Assembly: GCA_934254815.1 (NCBI GenBank) | Contig: CAKQME010000009.1 | Location: 1-64,000, forward strand | DNA from: an uncultured Clostridia bacterium | GTDB lineage: Bacteria; Bacillota; Clostridia; Christensenellales; Borkfalkiaceae | Reading direction: 5' to 3' | DNA length: 64,000 bases | In this document: positions 46,338 to 55,205 of the stretch, piece by piece | How the letters are laid out: the number at the start of each line of letters is the position of its first letter | Position numbering within the stretch: position 1 is the stretch's first letter | Translations under genes and position numbers: made by a program | Notes under the pieces: model-generated | The model's input: the letters and a program-made list of their open reading frames with translations, nothing else | Database searches by the model: none | What the model was told of the DNA's origin: nothing

Positions 46338-48632
46338 ATGTTTTGTACTAATTGCGGAAAAGAATTTAACGGTAATTTCTGTCCTTATTGCGGAACACAA
46401 TCGGTAACGGAAGTAAAATGTCCGAACTGCGGCAGAACACGCGAAGCCGATGAAAAATTCTGCGCGGATTGCGGTTATCGTTTCGATTCACACGATTCCG
46501 CACCCGCCGCCAATTATTTCGGAAAACCCAACCGCACAGCCTCGCTCAGGCATAACGTAACCGCAGGAACTTTATTATTCAAACTCTACTCTTTACTGTA
46601 TTATTTGCCGGCGATAGCATTCGTATTGTTTTCATTGTCGGTATTTGCCTTTTACGCCGCGCCGATTGCAACAACGCCGGCAATTAAAGACCTTGAAATT
46701 CCCGCCGAAAGTCTCGGCAATGTTTACGGAATAAGCAAAGATTTACCCGATTTAAAAGGTTATATGATAGGGCTTATCGCGTTTGCCGTATTTAATGCGA
46801 TAGCGGCGATATTATTATCTGCAACTGCCGTTAAAAACGATACAAAACTTAAAACCGTTTCAATAGGCGACAAAAAAGTACAAAAAGGTTATATCTTCTA
46901 TATAACGGAAGCCGTTTTGTCGTTAGTGTTTTTCATTGTCGGTATTGTTATGCAGGTACGAATCAAAAATTTTGCCAAAAGCGTTGACGACGATCTGATA
47001 TTAGTGGGCGCGTGTCCAAAATTATTGATTGCGTTTTCTATAATTACGTTTATATTTATCGTGGGAGCGGTAATCGGGCGCGTTTGTCAGTCAAAAGTTC
47101 GCCCCAACCTTTCCGACGCGGAACATGAAAAATGCATTGCAACCGACAATCGTAAAATCGAAGCATTACAAGAAGCCAGGCTCAGCCTTAAAGTCGACGA
47201 AAGGCTTAATTTACCCCTATCGGAAAAAGAAATAGATAATTACGCACTTTCACGTTCGGCAAATAAAACTCTGTTTATCATTCTGATATTTTTTGTGTTA
47301 GCCATACTTTTAGCTGCGACAGATTTTATAATATCCATATCCATAAATTCAAATAAAGAATTCGTATCCATACCCATAAATTCAAATAATGAATCCATAT
47401 CCATACCCATAAATTCAAATAATGAATCCATATCCATACCCATAAAATCAAATGAAGAATACGTCAGTTCAAGCAGGATTTTTTTGGTTTTTGCCTTAAT
47501 AACAATATTTATAAGCTTAATATTTACATCTTTATCGGGTTTATGGGTCGGTAACGGCAAAGTAATGAAGAAAAGAGCAATCATAGCGATTATTGCAATC
47601 GTACTTGCCGTAGCAAGTATTTCAACAGCCATAGTCACGGAAGATAAGCTTAATTCTTATAACCACGATTCATATTATTGTAATTATTACAACATAAATA
47701 AATGCAACGAAACTTTAACTACTCTTAACGAAGATTCTGAACTTATATCTAAATGGAAGAACGATTTCGAGGCAAAGAAAGACGATTTAATCGAATACGA
47801 TAAAAAAATCAGGCAGGCGTATTCCGACGGCACAATAGACGAAACCGAACTCGAACCAAATAAATTTATCTATAACACTCTATATATCAATGAAAAAAGT
47901 ACTTATATAACGTTTTTATATTCTGCGCAAAACGAACGAACAAAATTGCTTTATAATTACGGTAACGGGCAATATATGCGCGGCTCTTCGACTTTATTCG
48001 ATACGGAAATACAAGAAACCGAGCAAACTATCGATAATTACATTGCGGAAAAATATTATAAAATCGTTTACGCGCCTTTGGATATTCCGATATTTTATGA
48101 TAAAGAGCCAATATCTGCCGAAAAATTAATAAATAATTACGATCTTATAATCAATGAACTCGAAAGTGTGATTACAAACGTAAACAATGCGAAAAAAGAA
48201 CTAAAAAATAATATAGAAACATATAAAGAATATTCCGTTCAGAATAAACAAGGCAATATGACTTTAACCGAATATTCCGAGTATATCAAAAAAACAAAAA
48301 CAGAAGAATCCGATTTAAAAAATAAATTAACGGTTATAGCAACAATCAGTATAATCGCCGCATTCTTATTCATAATTATTACATTTATAATATCTATAAC
48401 CGGCTTTGTAAAACTATGTCAGTTATCGAAAAACGGTAAAACCGCTTCGACTACAATAAAAATTATCAAAAACGAAGTAGCGAATATGCCGAAATTAACG
48501 ACGAAAAAGTCATCTCTTATATCTGAATTAAGTCAGTATGCAAAAGAAAAAAATTATGAAGCGTTTTCGAACACGCTATCGCAATTACATAATGAATTTT
48601 TAGTGTATATAGAAAAACTACCGTTGCAATAA
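46338..48632 (+). CDS. Zinc-ribbon membrane protein with extracytoplasmic repeats
   Basis: 764 residues. Two zinc ribbons at the N-terminus (CTNCGKEF...CPYCG and CPNCGR...CADCG, residues 3-52) are followed by about seven hydrophobic helices. One loop carries four 11-residue repeats of type INSNNESISIP (about residues 335-378). The C-terminal half has a coiled-coil-like region (about 450-660) and a last helix before a cytoplasmic tail. GGAGG precedes the ATG. Base composition is clearly more AT-rich than the neighbours, suggesting transfer. Function is not recognised; membrane stress sensing or defence are guesses. Confidence 0.8.
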   Translation: MFCTNCGKEFNGNFCPYCGTQSVTEVKCPNCGRTREADEKFCADCGYRFDSHDSAPAANYFGKPNRTASLRHNVTAGTLLFKLYSLLYYLPAIAFVLFSLSVFAFYAAPIATTPAIKDLEIPAESLGNVYGISKDLPDLKGYMIGLIAFAVFNAIAAILLSATAVKNDTKLKTVSIGDKKVQKGYIFYITEAVLSLVFFIVGIVMQVRIKNFAKSVDDDLILVGACPKLLIAFSIITFIFIVGAVIGRVCQSKVRPNLSDAEHEKCIATDNRKIEALQEARLSLKVDERLNLPLSEKEIDNYALSRSANKTLFIILIFFVLAILLAATDFIISISINSNKEFVSIPINSNNESISIPINSNNESISIPIKSNEEYVSSSRIFLVFALITIFISLIFTSLSGLWVGNGKVMKKRAIIAIIAIVLAVASISTAIVTEDKLNSYNHDSYYCNYYNINKCNETLTTLNEDSELISKWKNDFEAKKDDLIEYDKKIRQAYSDGTIDETELEPNKFIYNTLYINEKSTYITFLYSAQNERTKLLYNYGNGQYMRGSSTLFDTEIQETEQTIDNYIAEKYYKIVYAPLDIPIFYDKEPISAEKLINNYDLIINELESVITNVNNAKKELKNNIETYKEYSVQNKQGNMTLTEYSEYIKKTKTEESDLKNKLTVIATISIIAAFLFIIITFIISITGFVKLCQLSKNGKTASTTIKIIKNEVANMPKLTTKKSSLISELSQYAKEKNYEAFSNTLSQLHNEFLVYIEKLPLQ
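47341..47472 (+). repeat. Four 33-bp in-frame repeats
   Basis: Units start at 47341, 47374, 47407 and 47440. Units 2 and 3 encode the same 11 residues (INSNNESISIP); units 1 and 4 are diverged. They lie in a loop between two membrane helices. Because 33 is a multiple of 3, copy-number change would alter loop length without breaking the frame. Confidence 0.9.
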
Positions 48633-48644
48633 AGTTAAAATTGC

Positions 48645-48673
48645 TTGACATTTTGTTAAAGCATTTATATAAT
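48645..48673 (+). promoter_or_regulatory. Consensus promoter of the 95-aa gene
   Basis: TTGACA (48645-48650) and TATAAT (48668-48673) are 17 nt apart, a perfect match; AAGGAGG follows before the gene. Confidence 0.9.
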
Positions 48674-48715
48674 GTCTTTATTCACTTTTAACGTGTACAT
48701 TTAAGGAGGTACATT

Positions 48716-49003
48716 ATGGAAAAAGAAATGGACGAAGAATTGTTAAGTCTGTGCAAAACGGTGTGCTATTATAAATTGCACCCTAAGGCATTAAAAGACA
48801 AGGAAGACGCCGCCGCTTATAAAAAAGTGTGCGACAAGATGCACGAAATGATTAAAAAGAGCATTTCCGACGTCGACGAGACGGAACTGGAAGTTGTTGC
48901 CGACCAGATTTTAGGCGTAGTCGCCAAAGACTGCCCTTCCGGAGTGGAGCATTTCGGCAGCGTAGCAAAACATATTCTCGACGAATTCAAAATTTTTGAT
49001 TAA
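48716..49003 (+). CDS. Small acidic helical protein, unknown, 95 aa
   Basis: Soluble, helical, starts MEKEMDEELLSLCKTVCYYK and ends HILDEFKIFD. Three Cys (in CKTVC and KDCPSG) but no clear metal motif. It has a perfect promoter, a strong AAGGAGG and its own terminator, so it is likely well expressed and monocistronic. I do not recognise the family. Confidence 0.75.
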   Translation: MEKEMDEELLSLCKTVCYYKLHPKALKDKEDAAAYKKVCDKMHEMIKKSISDVDETELEVVADQILGVVAKDCPSGVEHFGSVAKHILDEFKIFD

Positions 49004-49008
49004 CACGC

Positions 49009-49034
49009 AAAAAACCGCCGTCAGGCGGTTTTTT
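49009..49034 (+). terminator. Terminator of the 95-aa gene
   Basis: AAAAAACCGCC and GGCGGTTTTTT form an 11-bp stem with loop GTCA, ending in a T-run. Symmetric, so it may also stop transcription from the other side. Confidence 0.92.
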
Positions 49035-49069
49035 ATTTATATCGAAATATTAAACTTTTAGCAACATTC

Positions 49070-49108
49070 AAAAGACGTAGCGAAAATCAGTTCAACGCTA
49101 CGTCTTTT
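49070..49108 (-). terminator. Terminator overlapping the end of recG
   Basis: AAAAGACGTAGCG and CGCTACGTCTTTT form a 13-bp perfect stem around a 13-nt loop. One arm and the stop codon belong to recG (its last codons lie in the stem). CTTTTG follows on the minus strand. Confidence 0.8.
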
Positions 49109-51099
49109 AATTTTTCATATTTCTTTAAGGCTATTTCGCGTATTCCGCCGATATATTCTCCGCTTGAAAACGCTTCGTCGCACAATTTTTTCGCAAGATA
49201 TATCGCAGAAGTCGGATATACCAAATCGCCTAAATCGCTTATAAATCTTCCGCTCTGGCGAGTTCCGAGGAAATCTCCGCCGCCACGCATTTCAAAGTCT
49301 TTTTCGGCTATTTTAAAGCCGTCTGCGCTTTCGCACAACACTTTAAGTCTTGCGTTAGCCCGCTCGTCGTCGCTCGTACTATACAAAAAGCAAAAACTTT
49401 CGCCGCCGCCGCGCCCTACGCGCCCCCTTAACTGGTGCAATTGCGACAGCCCGAACCGCTCGGCGTTATATATAACCATAACCGTGGCGTTCGGAACGTC
49501 GATACCGACTTCGACAACCGTAGTAGAAACAAGCACGTCAATTCTGCGTTCTTTGAAATCGAGCATAATTCTCGCTTTTTCTTCGTCTTTCATCTTGCCG
49601 TGCAAAAGCCCGACTTTTACGTCGGAAAGTTTACTTTCAAGCTCTTCGTAAAGGTCGTTTACGCTCATAAGCGTTCCCTCTTCGTCGCCCTCTATTTTAG
49701 GACACACGCAAAACGCCTGCTTGCCGAGTTTAACCGTGTTTTCTATAAACGTAAGCATTCCGTCATATTTATTTTTATGCACGATATAAGTTTTTACCGG
49801 AAGACGATTTTTAGGCTTATCGGTGATTTCGGTAACGTCAAGATCGCCGTAAACTATAAGCGACAACGTTCGCGGAATGGGCGTCGCGCTCATAACGAGT
49901 ACGTCGGGGATAATCCCTTTGCCGACAAGCGCGCTTCTCTGCCCGACCCCGAAACGGTGCTGTTCGTCGCACACGCAAACCGACAGGTTATAAAACTCAA
50001 CGTCTTTCTGTATTACGGCATGCGTTCCGACAACTATTTTCGCCTCTCCGCTTTTTATACGTTTTTTAATTTCCGTCTTTTCTTTACCCTTAGTGGAACC
50101 GCTTAAAAACACGACTTCGTATTCGGGGAAAATTCGGCTTATAATCTTAAAATTTTGTTCGGCTAATATCTCGGTCGGCGCAAGCATGGTCGCCTGATAA
50201 CCGCTTTTTACGGCGATATAAAGCGCGCACAAAGCGACCGCCGTTTTACCGCTGCCGACGTCGCCCTGAAGCAATCTGTTCATAGATTTCGGGCTTGTCA
50301 TATCTGCAAAAATTTCGTTCACGGCTTTCTTCTGCCCGTCGGTAAATTCAAAGCCGAATCGCGTCGTAAACTCTCTCAGGTCGTCGGCAGTACAAGCGTA
50401 TTGATTAACTCTTACCTGCTGCCTGTCGCCCTTGATTATCTTAAACGCCGAAATAAGCGTGAAATATTCTTCTATCGCGATACGCTCGGCGGCGATACTT
50501 CTGCTCGTTAAATCCTTAGGCGAATGTATCTCTTTAAATGAATTATTAAGCGGTAAAAGCGAATATTTTTTCTGTAAACTATACGGAATAACGCTTTCTA
50601 TATCGGTTTTCGACAAGACGAAAGCGACGGCGTCGCGTATACATTTCTGCGTAAGCGACCCCTTTACACGATACACGGGGATTATGCCTTTAAGCCTGAC
50701 GTTGTTTTCGAGCGGTTCGAAAGACGGGTTGGTTAAAGTTACGCCGTTAAACCCCACTTTCACGCGCCCGTAAAACAGATAGTCCACGCCCGTTTTAAGT
50801 TGCGTCATAACATACGGTTGATTAAACCATATCACGTTGAAGCCGCGCATATCCTGCTCGACTATCGCGCGCACGCATTTCAGCCGTCTTGCCGTAGTAA
50901 ACAACGACGGGCGACTTAAAAGCCGTCCGTAAGTTAAAACCATATCGTTGTTATAGCAATTTTCCAATGGAGAAACGTGAGTTAAATCGAGATAGTTTTT
51001 CGGAAAAAACCGTAACAAACCGTCGCTGTCGGTAACTCCAAGTTTATTAAGATCCGCCGCGCGTTTATCGCTTATGCCTTTTATTTCAGTAAGCTCCAT
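49087..51099 (-). CDS. recG: ATP-dependent DNA helicase RecG
   Basis: Remodels stalled replication forks and Holliday junctions. 670 residues: N-terminal wedge/OB domain (VLTYGRLLSRPS...), helicase motifs LLQGDVGSGKTAVA (Walker A, about residue 290), DEQHRFGVGQR (Walker B), VMSATPIPRTL and the C-terminal HQLRGRVGRGG. Length is typical. It lies 28 bp after fakA in the conserved asp23-fakA-recG order. Confidence 0.98.
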   Translation of the reverse strand: MELTEIKGISDKRAADLNKLGVTDSDGLLRFFPKNYLDLTHVSPLENCYNNDMVLTYGRLLSRPSLFTTARRLKCVRAIVEQDMRGFNVIWFNQPYVMTQLKTGVDYLFYGRVKVGFNGVTLTNPSFEPLENNVRLKGIIPVYRVKGSLTQKCIRDAVAFVLSKTDIESVIPYSLQKKYSLLPLNNSFKEIHSPKDLTSRSIAAERIAIEEYFTLISAFKIIKGDRQQVRVNQYACTADDLREFTTRFGFEFTDGQKKAVNEIFADMTSPKSMNRLLQGDVGSGKTAVALCALYIAVKSGYQATMLAPTEILAEQNFKIISRIFPEYEVVFLSGSTKGKEKTEIKKRIKSGEAKIVVGTHAVIQKDVEFYNLSVCVCDEQHRFGVGQRSALVGKGIIPDVLVMSATPIPRTLSLIVYGDLDVTEITDKPKNRLPVKTYIVHKNKYDGMLTFIENTVKLGKQAFCVCPKIEGDEEGTLMSVNDLYEELESKLSDVKVGLLHGKMKDEEKARIMLDFKERRIDVLVSTTVVEVGIDVPNATVMVIYNAERFGLSQLHQLRGRVGRGGGESFCFLYSTSDDERANARLKVLCESADGFKIAEKDFEMRGGGDFLGTRQSGRFISDLGDLVYPTSAIYLAKKLCDEAFSSGEYIGGIREIALKKYEKLKDVALN

Positions 51100-51127
51100 A
51101 TTAAAGCGCGCCCCTTAAAATGAATAA

Positions 51128-52759
51128 TTATTCCAAAGATACTATATAGAAGTATATCGCCTGACCGCCGTAGAACAACTCGACGTCAAGGTCGGGATAG
51201 GCTTCCTGAATTTTGCCCTGAAGCTCTGTCGCCTGCTCTTCGGTAACGTCCGCCCCGTAATAGAGATTGATTAAGCTATGCGAGCTGTCGCGGAGCTTGT
51301 CGATGAGTTTTGCGGTAACGGTAGCCACGTCTTTGCCGTGCGCCAGTATTTTTTTATTGTCTAAGCCTATAATATCGCCCTGCGTAAGCGAAAAACCGTC
51401 GACTTTGGTATCTCTTACCGCGTAAGTGACCTGACCAGAAGTTACGTTATCGATTGCATGGAGCATGTTTATAAGGTTTTCGTCCGCCGAAATTTCGGGG
51501 TTAAACGCCAGCGCGGCAGAAATTCCCTGAGGAATACTCTTCGTCGGAACGACGTTTATTTTCTTGCCCTCGATTAAAGATTTAGACTGCTCGGCGGCAA
51601 GAATTATGTTTTTATTATTCGGGAAAACGAATATATTTTCAGCGTTGATTTTTATAATCGCGTCGGCTATATCCTGCGCGGACGGGTTCATCGTCTGTCC
51701 GCCCTCGATAACTCTGTCGCAATTAAGGTCTTTGAATATATCCGCAAGCCCGGTACCGGAACATATCGAAAGCATGCCCATTTCTTTCTTTTCGGCTTCG
51801 TACTTTCTGATAAGTTCTCTGTTCTCTTCGAGCATGTTCTCGATTTTTACTTTATCGATTTCACCGAGCTGCAACGCCTTGCTGAGCGCCTGCCCCGGAT
51901 TGTTCGTATGAACGTGTACTTTTACGAATTCGAGGTCGCCTATGACGAGAACGCAATCGCCTATCGTCATAAGATATTCTTTCAGCCTGTCGATATCCGC
52001 CAAAGTTGTTTTCTTTTTAAGATTTATGATGAAAAACTCGGTACAATAGCCGAATTCTATAGTTCCTAAGTTAAGTATATCGGCGTGTTCCATCGAAGAA
52101 TCGACTTTCACTTCGGGAACGTCCGCCTCTGCGCCCTCTATCTCTTCACCGATAAGCCCCTTATACATTCCGCGATAGATAGTTAAAAGACCCGTGCCGC
52201 CCGAATCGACTACGCCCGCTTTTTTAAGAACGGGAAGAAGCGTAGGCGTAAGATTTACCGCTTCTTCGGCTTTGGAAATAACCTCCTGCATAAAGGTTTC
52301 CATATCTTTGTTTTTGCCGCAAATCGATTGAGCGTGTTCGGAAACCATGCGGCAAACGGTAAGGATAGTACCTTCCATAGGCTTAGAAACCGCGCTATAA
52401 GCAACGTCCGTCGCAGCTTTCAAAGCCTTTGCGAATATTCTTGTATCCGCCTCGTTATGATCTTTTAAAACCGAGCATATACCCCTGAAAATCTGGGAAG
52501 TAATAACGCCCGAATTACCGCGCGCGCCGCGAAGCGCCCCGCGCGAAACGGCTTCGGCTAAGTCCATAAGACTGTTGCTTCTGCACGCTTTAAGCTCCTT
52601 TATAGCCGACTGCATAGTCAGGCTCATATTCGTACCCGTATCGCCGTCGGGAACGGGGAACACGTTTAACGTATCTATCTGCTCGCGATTGACTTCGAGC
52701 AGTTTAGACGCGCTTATCACCATTTTGGCGAAAATCGCGCCGTTTATTGTTTTTTGCAT
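51128..52759 (-). CDS. fakA: DhaL/DegV-linked kinase, FakA-like (YloV)
   Basis: 543 residues. The N-terminal DhaL-type kinase domain shows NVFPVPDGDTGTNMSLTM (residues 29-46) and GARGNSGVITSQIFRG, with metal-binding Asp residues. A middle linker and C-terminal domain match the fatty acid kinase subunit FakA, which phosphorylates fatty acids bound by a DegV-family FakB protein. No fakB gene is in the window. It is 64 bp after asp23 and before recG, the usual Bacillota order. Confidence 0.93.
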   Translation of the reverse strand: MQKTINGAIFAKMVISASKLLEVNREQIDTLNVFPVPDGDTGTNMSLTMQSAIKELKACRSNSLMDLAEAVSRGALRGARGNSGVITSQIFRGICSVLKDHNEADTRIFAKALKAATDVAYSAVSKPMEGTILTVCRMVSEHAQSICGKNKDMETFMQEVISKAEEAVNLTPTLLPVLKKAGVVDSGGTGLLTIYRGMYKGLIGEEIEGAEADVPEVKVDSSMEHADILNLGTIEFGYCTEFFIINLKKKTTLADIDRLKEYLMTIGDCVLVIGDLEFVKVHVHTNNPGQALSKALQLGEIDKVKIENMLEENRELIRKYEAEKKEMGMLSICSGTGLADIFKDLNCDRVIEGGQTMNPSAQDIADAIIKINAENIFVFPNNKNIILAAEQSKSLIEGKKINVVPTKSIPQGISAALAFNPEISADENLINMLHAIDNVTSGQVTYAVRDTKVDGFSLTQGDIIGLDNKKILAHGKDVATVTAKLIDKLRDSSHSLINLYYGADVTEEQATELQGKIQEAYPDLDVELFYGGQAIYFYIVSLE

Positions 52760-52823
52760 TTTATGAAATTTTCCTCCGAAAAGCGCGAAGCAACGGCGAA
52801 CGCGACCGTCCGCCTCGAAAGGG

Positions 52824-53174
52824 TCAGAGTTTTACGCCCATTATATTGACGTTGACCGTATCTACGATCATACCCGTAAATTGCTCCACCTTATATTTAA
52901 CGGCGGTTTTAAGCGATTCCGCAACGGCGGAAATCGAAACGCCGAACTTAATAATCACGAATACGTTGATAAAGATACGATCGCCCGAAGTCGTTACCTG
53001 TACGCCTTTGCCGCCCGTATCCTTTTTAAAGAGCTGCAAAAGACTGTCCGACAATTTTCTCGACACCATCTCCACAATGCCGTAGCATTCGAGAGAGGCG
53101 TGCGCCGCCACTTTGGCAATCGTTTCGTCGGATATTGAAATTTTACCGTAGATGTTAGACGTAGTTACAGCCAT
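52824..53174 (-). CDS. Asp23/Gls24-family envelope stress protein (YloU-like)
   Basis: 116 residues of the Asp23 fold: GKISISDETIAKVAAHAS at the N-terminus and VNVIVKFGVSI-like strands (INVFVIIKFGVSISAVAE). Members are cytosolic or membrane-attached proteins of Gram-positive bacteria linked to cell-wall or alkaline stress. AGGAGA precedes the ATG. First gene of the asp23-fakA-recG operon, divergent from rpmB. Confidence 0.93.
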   Translation of the reverse strand: MAVTTSNIYGKISISDETIAKVAAHASLECYGIVEMVSRKLSDSLLQLFKKDTGGKGVQVTTSGDRIFINVFVIIKFGVSISAVAESLKTAVKYKVEQFTGMIVDTVNVNIMGVKL

Positions 53175-53194
53175 AGCATTCTCCTTCTTTTTAC

Positions 53195-53223
53195 ATTATA
53201 CAATATTCGCTCGCTTTTTACAA
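53195..53223 (-). promoter_or_regulatory. Promoter of asp23-fakA-recG
   Basis: On the minus strand TTGTAA (53218-53223) and TATAAT (53195-53200) are 17 nt apart, about 20 bp upstream of the gene. Confidence 0.78.
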
Positions 53224-53294
53224 GGGATTTTCCGTCGTTTTTCCGTGTAGATTGTAAAATTTCTTTATTTTTTTACTTTTACGGCTAAAAATTG

Positions 53295-53323
53295 TTGCAT
53301 TTCTCGTTCATTTGTGGTATAGT
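53295..53323 (+). promoter_or_regulatory. Promoter of rpmB
   Basis: TTGCAT (53295-53300) and TATAGT (53318-53323) are 17 nt apart; a 70-nt leader precedes the gene, ending in GGAGGTG. Confidence 0.78.
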
Positions 53324-53396
53324 ATCTATGCTGTAGGAACGGAGCGGTCGTTTATTTTGCGAACGCTTTGTTTAATTATGTATTTGGAGGTGCTAT

Positions 53397-53585
53397 ATGT
53401 CAAGAGTTTGCAGCGTTTGCGGAAAAGCAAAATTATCGGGCAATAAAGTAAGCCACAGTAACCGTAAAACTCCTCGCTCTTACAATGCAAACGTACAGAA
53501 GGTAAGAGTTGTAAACGACGGCGTCGTGACTTCTGAATATGTTTGCGCTCGTTGTTTAAAGAGCAACAAAGTCGAAAGAGCGTAA
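53397..53585 (+). CDS. rpmB: 50S ribosomal protein L28, zinc-binding form
   Basis: 62 residues: CSVCGK at the N-terminus and CARCLK at the C-terminus form the four-Cys zinc site of the C+ type. The HSNRKTPRSYNANVQKVRV core is typical. GGAGGTG precedes the ATG. Own promoter and terminator. Confidence 0.97.
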   Translation: MSRVCSVCGKAKLSGNKVSHSNRKTPRSYNANVQKVRVVNDGVVTSEYVCARCLKSNKVERA

Positions 53586-53606
53586 TAGATTTTAATTATC
53601 GTAAAA

Positions 53607-53630
53607 AAAGAGAGGTTTCAACCTCTCTTT
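53607..53630. terminator. Bidirectional terminator between rpmB and the sirtuin gene
   Basis: AAAGAGAGGT and ACCTCTCTTT form a 10-bp stem with loop TTCA. T-runs lie on both sides, so it can end rpmB and the convergent sirtuin operon. Confidence 0.9.
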
Positions 53631-54503
53631 TTATTTTTTTACTTCTTTTAAAATCGCGTATATATCGCCGTTCAGACACAGCGAACGCTCAGATATATTT
53701 TCGGGGCAGCCGTCCCCGCCTAAATTGACCGACAGATAAAAGGCGTTTTTATTATCGGCAACCGCCCGTCGGAACGGAAATTTTATTATCGCGGGAGTGT
53801 TATAGCCCACGCCGAGTTCGAGATATAAAACTTTTTTGTTTTTATTCGCGTTTATAAACCGCTCGTATCTTTCGCAGGCAAGACGCCAGCCGTCGTCTTC
53901 GACGAATTTATCGTCGCACCTTAAATTCATGGTAAGCGGCGCTCCGCATCGCGGACAATACGGTATAAGCCCGCTCGGTATTTTCATGTTTTTCTGCTCA
54001 GCATACATCAGCTTTACGATACTTTCGTTATCGTAAGTTTTATCGCAACAAGGAACGGAACACTGAAAAAGCCCGTAATCTCCTTGCGTATAAAACAACC
54101 TTTGTTTATCGAATCCCGCTCTTTGAAAACAATGATCGACGTTAGTCGTAATAACGAAATAATTCTTATCCTTAACCAGCTCGAAAAGCAATTCGTACAC
54201 GGGTTTAAGCGGCTCGCAATAGCGATTGAGATAAATATACCTCGACCAGTACGCCCAGTATTCCTCCTGGGTTTCATACGGATAAAACCCGCCGGAATAC
54301 ATATCGTCAATGCCGTATTTCTGCGCAAAATCACCGAAATTATCGTAAAATCGCTTACCCGAATAGGTAAACCCCGCCGAGGCAGACAGCCCCGCGCCCG
54401 CGCCGACAACTATCGTTTCCGCTTCGTCGATTAACTTTTTTACCCGCCCGTCAATACGCGAGCAGGCGTTTGTAAATATCATAGTCCCGTTCCGTAAAAA
54501 CAT
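53631..54503 (-). CDS. Class-M sirtuin (SirTM-like ADP-ribosyltransferase)
   Basis: 290 residues with the NAD-binding sirtuin motifs GAGAGLSASAGF (35-46) and TTNVDHCFQRAG (119-130). The residue that is the catalytic His in deacetylating sirtuins is Gln140 (FYTQGDYG), as in SirTM proteins, which ADP-ribosylate rather than deacetylate. Zinc-type Cys are C148, C152/C153, C183 and C186. It overlaps the macrodomain gene by 53 bp; the ATG at 54503 has GAGGTG at good spacing. In described operons SirTM modifies a lipoyl-carrier GcvH-like protein; no such gene is in this window, so the target here is unknown. Confidence 0.88.
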   Translation of the reverse strand: MFLRNGTMIFTNACSRIDGRVKKLIDEAETIVVGAGAGLSASAGFTYSGKRFYDNFGDFAQKYGIDDMYSGGFYPYETQEEYWAYWSRYIYLNRYCEPLKPVYELLFELVKDKNYFVITTNVDHCFQRAGFDKQRLFYTQGDYGLFQCSVPCCDKTYDNESIVKLMYAEQKNMKIPSGLIPYCPRCGAPLTMNLRCDDKFVEDDGWRLACERYERFINANKNKKVLYLELGVGYNTPAIIKFPFRRAVADNKNAFYLSVNLGGDGCPENISERSLCLNGDIYAILKEVKK

Positions 54504-55200
54504 TGAAAATCACCTCGATTCCGCTTTTATTCCGTTCAAGATAATTTTTAACCGACCCGACGGCGACTTTCGCCGCTTCTTCTTTCGGGTAGCCGAAAAC
54601 TCCCGTCGAAATACAACAGAACGCAATATTTTTCAATTTCATCTCGTCCGCTTTCGCAAGACAGTTTAAATAGCATTTGCGCAAATCGGCTTCGTTCTGC
54701 GCCGTAACCTGCCCGTCTACTATCGGTCCGACGGTATGAAAGATAAATTTGCTCGGTAAATTATAAGCTTTTGTAACTATCGCTTCGCCGTTTTCGGCTT
54801 CTCTTCCTTTCATGATATCGTTGCAATCGAGTCTTACCTGAACGCCAGCCGCAGAATGAATTACATTGTCTATACAATTATGCAACGGACAAAAGCAACC
54901 GAGCATAGCCGAGTTCGCCGCATTGACGATTACGTCTGCGTTCAGCGTCGTAATATCGCCGCGATACAACGCCACGCCGCCCTTATACTTCAGATTTTTC
55001 ACGTCCGTAACGCCGCGTTTTTCCGTCAGTTCCGTCAAATACTCGTCTTGCAGAGCAAGAAATTCTTCGCTTACGGGAAAAGGCGGGCGAACGTTGCACA
55101 AAGCCCGAAAATATTCGGGCTTTCGCTCGTCGGACAACTCCTGCGGAATTTTTCCGCTTTCGTCGCACAAAAGTTCGATAAGTCTGTCGATATCCGCCAA
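54451..55200 (-). CDS. Zinc-type macrodomain ADP-ribosyl hydrolase
   Basis: 249 residues. An N-terminal extension (1-70) is followed by a macrodomain: GDITTLNADVIVNAANSAM (81-99), then the Cys/His cluster GCFCPLHNCID (101-111) typical of Zn-macro proteins, IHSAAGVQVRLDC and ISTGVFGYP. These enzymes remove ADP-ribose placed by the partner SirTM. Gene order macrodomain-sirtuin with overlap is the known arrangement, so they form a write/erase pair. Confidence 0.92.
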   Translation of the reverse strand: MADIDRLIELLCDESGKIPQELSDERKPEYFRALCNVRPPFPVSEEFLALQDEYLTELTEKRGVTDVKNLKYKGGVALYRGDITTLNADVIVNAANSAMLGCFCPLHNCIDNVIHSAAGVQVRLDCNDIMKGREAENGEAIVTKAYNLPSKFIFHTVGPIVDGQVTAQNEADLRKCYLNCLAKADEMKLKNIAFCCISTGVFGYPKEEAAKVAVGSVKNYLERNKSGIEVIFNVFTERDYDIYKRLLAY

Positions 55201-55205
55201 TTTAA

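Noticed and set aside
47341..47472. CRISPR-like 33-bp periodicity
   Set aside because: The repeats are contiguous, in frame and coding, with no spacers.
47240..47638. 132-aa minus-strand frame with MDMDSLFEFMG-like repeats
   Set aside because: It is the complement of the 33-bp repeats in the zinc-ribbon gene; no start signal.
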